DNA from: Cerioporus squamosus
Lineage: Eukaryota; Basidiomycota; Agaricomycetes; Polyporales; Polyporaceae
NCBI GenBank assembly: GCA_022592435.1
Contig: JABYQS010000222.1
Location: forward strand, 1 to 52,809
Length of the DNA stretch: 52,809 nucleotides
Direction: 5' to 3'
Shown here one piece after another: positions 42,780 to 52,809 of this stretch. Below the pieces are notes generated by a model, which worked only from the letters and a program-made list of their open reading frames with translations, made no database searches and was not told the origin of the DNA. Each line of letters begins with the position of its first letter. The first letter of the stretch is position 1. The position numbers were made by a program, and so were the translations under genes.

Positions 42780-44999
42780 ATGGCTCCCCTCGCCGTCAAA
42801 GTTAAACACGCTGGCAAGGTGCACGACGTGCAGCTCGACCCCGACCTCCCGCCGGCTGTTTTCAAGGATGCAGTCTACCAGGTCACCGGCGTTCCACCTG
42901 ACCGCATGAAGGTCATGATCAAGGGTGGCATACTCAAGGTGCGTGTTCTTCATGGTCAAGCAAGGCTTGCCGTTATTTACACTGGCTATACGCGCGTGCA
43001 GGATGACACAGATTGGCGCAAAGTCGCACCCAAAGCAGTCAGTACTCTGCGCCATTACCTCTCCTGCGGCGTGGCTGATTGCTTGACTAGGGACAAACGT
43101 TCATGGTCATCGGAGCTGCGGGAGAGTTGCCAAAACCTCCCTCCACACCGATACAATTCTTGGAAGGTGCGTTCGTCAACTCCGGCTATCGAAACCCCCG
43201 TGTGCGCGTCCATTCCACCCGAGCCCTCCCAAGGCAGCATACCCGCTCCATTGTCTCCCGTAATCCCGCTGAGGCCGAGTGCTAATGCCTCTGTTTGCAG
43301 ACATGGATGACACTTCATTAGCACAAGCTGTAAGCCGAGTCTGCAAATTGTGAAGCCTATCTGACCGGCTCATCACCTGTGAACAGCTATCTCTACCAGT
43401 TGGTCTGGTAAACTTGGGCAACACATGCTACATGAACGCGACTCTCCAAGCGATGCGTGCGATCCCTGAGCTTCAGACCGCTCTCGAACAGTGAGCACGC
43501 CCCGTCTCTTTACCAACTCACCCTGACGTTCGCACTTGTAGGTCTGCGCCTCCAGGTCTCCCGATGGCATTGCGCAACCTCTATACCAACATGGCCAAGA
43601 CCACCGACAGTGTTACCCCCTCGGCCTTCCTCGCAGCGCTTCGCCACGCATTCCCTCAGTTCGCCGAACAGTCTCGTGCAACGGGTATGAAGGCACTGAT
43701 GGGCGGCGGCTATGCACAACAAGGTCAGAATGCTCGTCCCAATCTCGATTGCTGACATCTGACGTCACTTGTAGATGCGGAAGAGTGCTGGGTGCAGTTG
43801 ACGAACGCGCTGAAGGAGGTCCCGGGACCGTCGTCAGGCTCGTCTGCGAGCGCCAAGTTTGTGGACCAGTACATGACAGGCGTGCTCCGCAGAGTGTATG
43901 TCCCTTGAAGCGCGTTGGATTGTTCATGGTATCTGACCCGCCGCTCACAGATTAAAATGCGATGAAGCTCCGGAAGAACCAGAGTCCGTTTCGACCGAGA
44001 AAGTGCTCAAGATCTCATGTAACATTTCGGGCGCCGTCAACTACATGCAACAAGGCATCATGGAGGTGCGTCGTCCATGCTCGCACGGAGCCAGCGCAAC
44101 ATGCTGAAGCGAAAACCTCTATCTCTACCAGGCACTCGATGGCAAGGTGGAGAAGCAGTCGCCAACTCTCGGACGCGAGGCGGTCTACACCTCAACACAG
44201 CGCCTCGCCCGCCTCCCAGCATACCTCACCGTGCACATGGTCCGTTTCGCGTGGAAACGCGACATCGGCAAGAAGGCGAAGATTATGGTGCGTCGATTGG
44301 AGAGCATATTCCTGACCAGTACCCTGACACCAAGCACTACCCACAGCGGAGAGTGAAGTTCCCAACGGAGTACGATGCGCTCGATATCGCGACCGAAGAG
44401 CTGAGAGAGAAGCTCCTGCCCGTCAGCCGCAAGCTGAAGGAGTTTGAGAAAGAGCGTGGCGAGCGCCGCAAGGTGCGCAAGCGGACCAAGGCTGCGCAGC
44501 CCGCGAAGGACAAGGAGGGCGACGTGCAGATGGCCGACGCATCCGCCCCGCCGCTTCCTCGTCGACCGCCGAGCCCGCACCCGCACCTGATGCCGCGCAG
44601 GGCGACAAGGGCAAGGCTGTCGCCGGTGCCGAGCTCGAGGACGAGAGCGTGTATCGCGCGAAGGAGGGCGCGGAGCTCGATGCGCTCATCCCTGCGGACG
44701 TGAAGAACGACATCGGGAGCAGCACGACGGGGCAGTACGAGCTCGTCGCGATCGTCACGCACAAGGGCGCGGAGGCGGACGCGGGGCACTACATCGGCTT
44801 CGTGAAGAAGAGCGCGCTGCCCGCGGCGACGGCCGGCGCTGCGAAGGGCGTGAGCCCCGAGGAGGGGGACGAGGACTGGTACAAGTTCGACGACGACAAG
44901 GTGTCGATCTTCCCCGCGGAGAAGCTGGAGACGCTGTCGGGAGGTGGGCAGGACGCGTCGGCGTATGTGCTGTTGTACAGGACGCGCCCGTTGGTGTAA
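42780..44999 (+). CDS. UBP6: Proteasome-associated ubiquitin hydrolase Ubp6/USP14, one apparent frameshift
   Basis: Ten exons from ATG at 42780 to TAA at 44999. An N-terminal ubiquitin-like domain (MAPLAVKVKHAGKVHDVQLD through DRMKVMIKGGILK and MVIGAAGELPKPP) docks on the proteasome in this family. The peptidase C19 boxes are present: Cys box GLVNLGNTCYMNATLQAM, DAEECWVQLTNALKEVPG, and His box DAGHYIGFVKK followed by WYKFDDDKVSIF. The enzyme removes ubiquitin from substrates at the 26S proteasome. In a low-complexity linker near 44545-44553 the frame jumps: the upstream frame runs QMADASAPP, the downstream frame starts STAEPAPAPDAAQGDKGK, so one base is missing in a C/G run. Assembly error is the simplest reason. 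Confidence 0.93.
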
Positions 45000-46640
45000 G
45001 TGGGGTTTGGTGACGATGGGGGGAGAGTTGGATGTATGGAACAGCGCGATGCGTCGATGCACTGTCAATCTGTTGTACAATCAATCATACAGGATATCAT
45101 CGTTGGCGTGGTTTTGAAGAGCCTTATATTAAAGTTAACGTTACAGCGCTTTTCACACCACTTGTCGTTTGGCGCCGCGCGGCGCGGGACGCCACCACCT
45201 GCGCTCTGCCCTTGACCGCCTCCACTTGAAACTTCGAACGAAAATATCTCCTCTCCCGTTCATCCTTTTGCCTTGCTTCTTCTTGCGGCTTATTCTGCTT
45301 TGCCACGCGCATTTGATGATACCAACATTGCGAGGATTGAACCGCAGCGACGCATCAACTTGGCTCGACCGCGTTTTCAGCCACCGCCGACCTCGACCGA
45401 CGATAAGTACCCCAGGAACCACAAAGCATTCACGATGCCTACCAAGCTGACAAGACTCTACTACCTGAGTGCAACTGAGGAGGTACGTCTACGAAAACAG
45501 TGGGGAAGATGAACGTGTGCGAGGTCGCCGCCACCGTCTCGAGTCGGAGCAGGCGGCGGGGTCCGCCGCTTCGGGCGAGCGCTCGGCTTTTGCGGCGGGC
45601 CGACTCCCGGGCCCTGGAGTCCGCCCTAGTCCGCCACACCTCTTGTCTTCGTGCCTTGCCCTTCTCTTTCTCCCTGCTCCTCACAAGCTCAGTCTCCTGA
45701 GGTAACTTACCTTCAGAGCAATCGCCATGGCAACCCTCTCGTACTGTATAATGCTGGACGTTCTCAAAGGTGACATCAGCCTGATGCCTGGCCATGCCAT
45801 GGCACAGTAAGTAGTCAATCCGCTCATCGGTGAGTCGCAGACACCGTGCACGCCATCACGGTGCGGTCCTATGTTATGACAGTACGCTGACGCACGCCGC
45901 TCATACTCGCGCAACGTACCATCTGCCTACCAGCATTGAACGTCTGCACGCAATCCGACATCGCGCTGCGCCTGTTCTCCCACCCTGAAATGGAATGGTG
46001 CGTTCTATCCTCGTCCTTGAGGCTTGGCTCGATTTGTTCTCACATAGTACAACGCTTCCAATCGTCTTGCAGGTCGCTTTACTGCTCCAGGCCACCCGCC
46101 GATCGGGTGCGTAGCAGACGTGAACGCTCCCGAAAGAAGCGAGCAATAGCGCACCTAACTCCCTCGTCTTCGAGTTCACGACTGCCTACACTCTACCGTC
46201 AGCCAGCAGAATGAGGTGGGCGCCGGGCTCGAGTGGCTGGCAACGCTTCGGGCGGGCTCTTGTCGAACACGCAGGGCCTGAGTGCGATCTGCAGAGTGCA
46301 TTCGGTCTCGCTGGGCTCGGCCCAGCACGTTCTTCTTGCGCAGGTAAGCATGCAATTGTCGTCGCCGTGCACAAGCGGGCGGGTCACGAGATCGGCGCAT
46401 GGTTGCTCGCAATGCATATGTATCGCGGATACAAGATGTTACAGCTACAGCGGAACGTATATTTAGGTCAGTTTTTGCAACCTGACCGGAAACCTCACAA
46501 CTGCTCAATAATAATAGGTCGGTCGTAGGAGCTGGTCGCAGTAGGAGATGATGCAATAAGAGCAGTGAGCGTCCACCCTGGCGGGATGCCCGGGCAGTCC
46601 CTCTGTTGCCTATAACCAGTCCGCCAATCTGCTCCTCTCG
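45000..46640. other. Downstream of UBP6, possible unrecognised exons
   Basis: An ATG at 45435 opens a short exon (MPTKLTRLYYLSATEE) ending in a good GTACGT donor. Possible later exons near 45715-45790 (ATLSYCIMLDVLKGDISLMP) and 45935-46000 (LNVCTQSDIALRLFSHPEME) have plausible borders, but their phases do not join and I recognise no family. It could be a small gene with an undetected frameshift, or chance. Confidence 0.25.
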
Positions 46641-49600
46641 CATGCTCAGCCGGTCCCCCGCATCTCCGCGACTCTCCTCGTGTCGACCACTGCCAGCATA
46701 TCAGCGCCGGGCCCTGGCTCTGAGTGGCTCTAATCCCCAATCACGCATTGCACGTCCAGTGCGCCAGCATTGTCGATTCGGAAGAGGACAGGCTCACGCC
46801 GTTCGAACTCGTCACCCCTGCCCGCCCGTGCCGCGGCGAGTCGCAGTCGCAGTCGTGCCCGCCATCGCTGGATCGGGTGGAGGCTCCAAGCCTCAACGTC
46901 CAACGTTCAACATCCAACACTCGCGCCGCCTCTCCTCGCCAGCCAGCAGCGCTGCTTACGCTCGCGCTTGCGGTCGTGTTTTGCACTGGGATGCACTGGC
47001 ACACAGCACCGCGCTGCCGCCCACTGGGATACTGGAACCGTGATGGGGAGCACCACGACCTCGGGCGTCGACTCAGGACACTGACCTCCGGGGAACCGTG
47101 CACTCTTCGCTATCTCTATCCTGGATCTCACCGTACCCTCACTTGCAACGGATCAGTCTCTGGCCACGGACCAGTGAACAGCTACAGACTCACAGGGGTT
47201 AGGAGATACACAGGGCGGACTGGTCGTGGCAATGGCCAGCCCGCGACACATTGCGCCAGCGGTCCCATCTCAGCCACGCTGCGTGCTCCGGTTCGCATTC
47301 GCACTCTTCAGGGCAGACGCAGCGGATTCTCTCGATTGCCCGCGTAGAGCACACCGCCGCCAGCAGGAGTCGAACACTTGACTTGGCCACCCACGTGCGG
47401 TCAGTAAGAAATTAGAATTACTCAGTCTCTCGCGGAGTTGCCGAAGGAGCTGACTTGCGCTGTCTAGGAAACCCTGGGCGGCCTTCCTTGGCCGTGAAGT
47501 TACCATAGTACGTCGAGCACGGACACGAGTCGAGTTCCTCGCACCGAGGGTTCTAGTTCGAAGGTACGCTGGTGAGTATACGGGTGTTTATGAATACCCG
47601 GTCCTTCGTGCGACGGCACTATGGACTAGTTCCACAGCCCACTGCCTTATCGACTATCCACCGTCCGTCGTCTCGCAACTCTCGGAGCTCGGGTTCACAT
47701 CCTCACCAGCCTCAACCCGCAGAGTGCAGACATCCATTACCTGGCAAGAACTCGTATAAAACCACCGGCGAACTGCAACTTCAAGCTCGCATATCATCAG
47801 GCAGGGAACGCACACGCTCGCGCCCAGTCGCCCGTGCCGCATTTTGGCAGCTGGAGAAGACCTTACACGACGCCGACGCCGACGTCAGCCAGAGCCTCGC
47901 TTGCGAGGTATCCGGCCACCCTTCTCCCCGGCAGCGAGCAGGATGCCGGCCGAACTCCGCGGAGAACGTTCGCGAGCAAGTGTGCCAGCGAAGCTGTCGC
48001 CGTCTGGGCCATGCACGCACGCGTCTTCGATCTGGCGGCCTCGACGACGCGTACAAAGCATGCAATTTGCAGGCATCGCGGTTCGATCCCTCGAGGTGTG
48101 TGTCCGTTGCCGTTCTCGGACGCTGCGCATCCGCTAGCCGTACGTGTGCACATCTCAAGTAAGTAAGCAGACCCGATCGCGACCGTGCTGCTAAACAACC
48201 TCGACCACACAGACCACCGGCGGGCCGCGGGCGCATACATCCACCCCCCACCGCACGCAGAAGCCCTCCGAACGAAAGTGGCATCCTGTTATCCTGCGCC
48301 ACCAGTTCCCCGGCCTGCCACCGACGTCACGCCACCCACGAAATTGTGTGTCCGTTGTGGCACTCCTCGCATCCAAACTGACCGCCGCTTCGCATCCAAC
48401 AGAGGCCTGCCGCCTGCCAACGATCGGACAGCGTGCCACGGTTCTCCGGAAGCGAGGAGGGCCGCGCGTAACCCCCTCAGGGTCACCGGCCCCAGACCCC
48501 GCCCAGCTTTGCAGGCGGCCGAAGAAGCAGAGCGTATGTATGCAAGAGGTGCTCGTGATCGTGCCCATACAGGTATTTCTCGGTCGTGGAGGCGGGTGCC
48601 GAAGAAGTGATGGCGTGACAGTTTCTGCACTGTCGGGCGTCGGCCATTCGGAGTGCAGTGTGGGCGGTGACGCGTGACGTTCAAGCCCGTCGAGTTGCGG
48701 TGGTCGCCTCTCCCCGATATACTCGCCCAGAGGTCGGCAACGCATCGACGCGAGGGTGCTTCTCCCCCGTCATGTTCACCGACGTACGCAAGTACAGCCA
48801 TGGCCCCACAACGCGCTGACCCTGGCAGGCACCGTAGGACAGGATGTGGCGCACCGAAGATTATGGAAGGAGGGCGATTCTCCACGGCATCTCCCCGACT
48901 TCCATCCCTTCAATACTTACAGAACCATCATGGCACACCGCCGCAGAGACACCGTGGCGTCGGCGGACAGGAGGCGGCGGCCGTTGCACCTTGCGTCGGG
49001 CAGACTCGCGACGCATCGAACTTCGAACTTGGAAGCCCGCGAAGACCGAAGACGTCGAAGGCCGGGAAGCAGCCGCTGCAGCGTTGCCTGCGCGTTGCCA
49101 GCTGACTGCAGGTGATTCGCGAATATATGCAATGGCAGGCAGTGGCACGGGCTTCCCGTCGCGCACAACGCCGACCGCTGCGCCTCTTCTCGATCGGAAG
49201 CGGGCGCGCGACGCACTTCGCTCGCCACCTGCTGCAGCTGCAGGCCCCGCTCTATGTATGTGTTCTCCCTGCGCGTCGGTTCGGCTTCGAATCCCCATCT
49301 TCGACTTCTACCGTCCGCTTCGAGCAGCTGCGCGACTGTGTACAGAAAGCTCGCGAGTCGCCAGGCTGCGGCTGCGGCCTTCCTTCCCGACGGGATCGCG
49401 CGCAGATGGCGTGATGACGTCGCATTAGGCTGCCCCTGCACCCACGCACGGAAACCCCGATTCCCGATCGAGAAGCAGAGAAGGACAGGAAGCCGGGCGA
49501 GGGAGGGCGAGTCGCGACTCGGACCGGTGGCCCTGCAGGCCATGGGACAAGTTGCCGGATGAGCTAGGGCGCTGCCATCGATCGCCTGCTTCTGCCACTG

Positions 49601-50564
49601 TTGTGCAGTGTGCAGTCCGCAATCCAGTCGTTCACTGCGCATGTTCATCCGATCTGGACTTCGCGATGCCTCGGAGCGCCGCACGCCTGCACATCGCGAC
49701 GCCGAAGACGTCGCTCACTCCGCCATGGCCAGCTTGCACCTCGCAGCGTGCCCGCCGAGCCGGACGCCGTCGGAATGCAGCTAAGTTGCTTTCTGGGTCG
49801 CACAAACACCTCCAGAGTTCGCTTCGCCAGGGGCCATGCGCGAGATAGGTCCCAACGTCGGCGTCAACTGCTATGTATGGCATCCCGTGTCTTCGAACGA
49901 GCACACGGTGCGGGCTCGCGGTGCCTCGAGGTCGACCCGTCTTCCCGATTCCCTGAGCTGCTCGAATGAGTTTCCGAATTGTCGAAGTGCTGGCTCTGCG
50001 ACCGCCGAACGCCGCACGGACTCCCCTGCCCGCCGGCCTTCGACCACGCCCGAGCCAGGCACTCGCTCGCTCAAATGCGCTGCCGAGTAACCACCATCCC
50101 GCGCTCCCAGCTCGAGGACGCAATTGGCAGCGTCCCTGCCCCGTCGCCGTCACACGCATGCATGGGAAGCCCCGACTAGGTAGTCCTTGAAATTTCCCCC
50201 GCGTTCCAAGGATAACTGACGCGAACCCCGACCCAGCGCGCAAGGGGCAACTCCCTGCCCTATGCAATGGCTCTTTCCTCGATGCCATTGAAGCTCTCTT
50301 CGAGCGCTGCTAGGGAGGACCTTCTGCTCGATCACAGGCATCTTCTCTCGCCTTCGCCTTCGCCTTTGAATACTCATTGGATGCCGAATACCGAAGGCGC
50401 AAGAAGAACTTGATCGGCGACTTGGGGCTGCCTCAGCCTGTGCAGTGGGGCTGCGTTAGCCCGCTTCCGCGGACGATCGCGCGACGGGCTGGCTGAACGT
50501 GAACAGGCAGTACTGACTGGGAGTGGGTGGCCTGCCGTCGCACTTCCTGCTCACCGCGATAGCG

Positions 50565-50590
50565 ACTCGTACTCCGAAGTGAGTACGAGT
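50565..50590. repeat. Perfect 10-bp hairpin
   Basis: ACTCGTACTC and GAGTACGAGT flank the 6-nt loop CGAAGT. It is not followed by a T-run, so no terminator is implied. Confidence 0.75.
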
Positions 50591-51748
50591 ATCCCCGAGG
50601 CGTCAGACGTACTTATCATCCGCTATACTGCTATCGCCAACCGAGCACTATCCAGGCTAGGTCCTACGTAGCCACCAGCCAGGTCCCCGGCGTGCCGCGC
50701 ACGGTGCAAAGGCTCCTCCCCCGGGTCAGTCTACCTCGGCAAAAAACGCGCAGTTCACAGTTCACAGACTAATTCCTGACTCAGAATCACCGCTCACGCC
50801 TCACAGTGCACAGATCCCGAGGTTCCGCGTCAGTACGCATATCCTTCGTCGACTCGCTCGCACTGGTCGCCCGCATTGCTCCCACTCCTCGAGCTCTGGG
50901 CCGTGCCTCAGGCCTCAGGCCTCTAAAGGCCTGATGGTCTGGGGCACGTACGTTTTACGTGTGCGTGTCTGCGTCTGCGTCTCCGAGTCTGCCCGCTCAG
51001 CTCCGTATGGGATAGCCTGCCAGTAGTGTGCTGTCGCCGCCGCCTAGAGTTCAAAGGTTCAAAGTCCAAAAAGGTTCGCAGTTGGCCGTCCACCAGTCTC
51101 CTTTGAACGTTCACTGTTCAAGGTTCGAGTGCGCCTTCGTCACGGTGCTGGATGCCATGCTGAAAACTCCGCTCAAGCCTTAAGCTCTCGACAGAGAAGC
51201 CTCTAGGTGTTTGTACCTCCATCGGGCACACCGCGACTACACACATACGTGCCAGAAGCGCGGGACACGTCCACCCGAAGCATGCTGCACGCTACGGGTC
51301 TCGGAGCCGTGCACGGTGCAGCAGGGGGCCATGGGAGATGGGTGCGGGCTCGTGGGAACGCCCTCGTACTCGTCTCGGCGGTATCACACATCGTGTACCT
51401 TTCGTGACTGGTGAGTAGTGCGTCATCTTCTTCTTGCAGGCTCGATGAAAGATACCGTTGACTAACTATGTCCTCGTCAGCCACAGGATTATGCCATGGA
51501 ATCTCCGCACACGCACCCGGCCAGCTGTCTATAGCTCGCGCCATAACCCTGGAACACGCTGTCAGTGTTCACCCGAATCATCAAGCCTGGGGGTTCGCCG
51601 TGGCCAGAACACGGAGACGACAACACCAGTACTGGCGACACCGACGCTCAGCCCCATGTGAAATTCCCAATTCCCCGCTTCTCGCTCGTCATTCGCACTG
51701 TATAGGCACCGTGGACCGTGCCTGGACGATCGAGCGCCCCCCACAGCT

Positions 51749-51786
51749 CAATTGACAATCGACAATTGACAATCGACCATCGACAA
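51749..51786. repeat. Short tandem repeat
   Basis: AATTGACAATCGAC occurs twice in tandem and decays into CATCGACAA. Confidence 0.8.
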
Positions 51787-52809
51787 CTCCCGGGTCGCGA
51801 GGCAAATCATGGGACCCTGTTCAAGTCCTCGCCCCCTCCCTTCGCACGCAAATACGATCGACAGAAGGAGCAAAGCGCACGCTGGAACGCTGGGTGCTGA
51901 AATCTGGAGTCTGGACCTCGGAACCCTAAAGCGTATACCCTCGCGCGAAATCCTCGCCTACGCCCCTGCCAGTACTTGCCAGTGCGCCGGTCCTCCTCGC
52001 TACTTCCCCTCGCTACTTCCCGCGAACCCAGTCGGAGTCTGCACTGCGCTCGTCCACGGACCACGGGCGCGGCTTGGCGAACTCGCGGGGCTCCGGGGCT
52101 GACCCTGGAATTTCTGAGGTGCCCCCCCGAATGTCCGGCTGTCGGGTGTTCCGGCTGGTGCCTGTCAATGGTGCGTCTCGCAAGGAGGCTTCGTCTTTGT
52201 GTTCTCTTCGTCTCTGTCTGGTAATAACGTCGCACGGCATCTTGGGCTCGCGCACCAAAGCAGGACGCGTCGCAACCGCACCCTCCCAGCCCTGAACCAC
52301 TCGCTCGAGGGCCCTCGAGAGTCGACACGCCGCGTCCGCCGTCTACACACTCCTCCCGCCCGCCCGCCTGTCTCCCAGCCCAGCCCGCGGTTTCGAGAAC
52401 TGCGTCGCCCTCTCACCCTCTGGCTGTGACACTAGTACTGGCTGGCAGGCCCCGAGAATCCGGCTCGACAAGCTTCAGCGCGGGCCCACCTTCTGCCCCC
52501 GCTGACGTCCTGACGTTCATTCGATCGCCGTGCGCTTGCAATGATCGTATTCAACGCAGCGCAGCGCTTCTGCTCCTACGTGCAGTACTGCCAGTGCTCG
52601 TCGTCAAGGTTCGGCTCCTTGCACGCGCAGACGTCCCACACGAGGCGCGGCCCCATCCTGCCAATTGCCTGATGCGATGCGGGATCCGGATGCGCGGTGC
52701 AGATCCGAATCGTCCTCTCCCTGCTCGATGTTTCTACGCTCACGGTCCTGTGTCACTCCCGCCAACTGAGGTGAGAATAATGACGATTCGGATTCCGGGA
52801 GGTATCGAC

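Larger units (their letters stand above)
46641..52809. other. GC-rich gene-poor tract with degenerate short repeats
   Basis: More than 6 kb without a recognisable protein, RNA gene or transposon. ORFs up to about 255 codons overlap on both strands and look like shadows of GC-rich sequence. Clusters of imperfect short repeats recur (near 46890, 50755, 51050-51125 and 51749), plus a perfect hairpin at 50565-50590. Confidence 0.5.

Noticed and set aside
47361..47445. Minus-strand stretch resembling a tRNA-Arg(UCU), with a GTTCGACTCC T-loop and an ATTCTAA anticodon-like loop
   Set aside because: The putative T-stem has mismatches, the anticodon arm AGTAA/TTACT encloses 10 rather than 7 nt, and no matching acceptor stem is seen. 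A tRNAscan-SE or Infernal run would decide.
48844..50288. Several ORFs of 194-255 codons on both strands
   Set aside because: They overlap one another, have compositions rich in Arg/Ala/Ser as expected from random GC-rich DNA, and show no motifs.

Overview
The window is a nuclear contig piece from a basidiomycete fungus, most likely an Agaricomycete of the Polyporales type. The basis is GC-rich sequence, genes split by many short GT-AG introns (about 48-75 nt), very small exons, a KDZ-associated CxC5/CxC6 protein, an RTC4-like protein and a GH18 chitinase. The lineage call is inference. Gene models were spliced by eye, with reading phase checked across introns where exon positions are given.

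Layout: 1-1827 (+) 3' part of an ER Hsp70 (LHS1/HYOU1 type) ending in HEEL. 2381-3755 (-) RTA1-like membrane protein. 4577-8815 (-) three related small four-helix membrane proteins, one frameshifted. 10845-13455 (-) amino acid permease with a 6-nt exon. 15583-15926 iron/GATA-like sites ahead of a 9-exon MFS transporter (16042-18375, +). 18682-20520 (-) a damaged gene of an unrecognised family (copy A) carrying a 0.92-kb inverted-repeat element in intron 1. 21.8-22.7 kb a possible short spliced transcript. 23981-25635 (-) Ish1/Msc1 stress protein. 26112-34567 an island holding an RTC4-like protein (+), a coiled-coil pseudogene (+) and a CxC5/CxC6 KDZ-associated protein (-). 35133-37870 copies B and C of the unrecognised family, head to head as an inverted repeat. 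38095-39995 (-) a GH18 remnant and an intact GH18 chitinase. 41546-44999 a divergent pair, BAP31/Yet-like (-) and Ubp6/USP14 (+). 45.0-52.8 kb is nearly gene-free.

Housekeeping genes (ER folding, ER export, proteasome-linked deubiquitination, nutrient transport) alternate with lineage-specific or repeat-derived material at 4.5-9, 18.7-20.5, 26-38.3 and 46-52.8 kb. Single-base frameshifts occur in two otherwise well-conserved housekeeping genes, so assembly errors are a serious alternative to real decay there. The coiled-coil pseudogene and family copies A-C show stop codons, a missing start and other damage that homopolymer errors alone would not explain.
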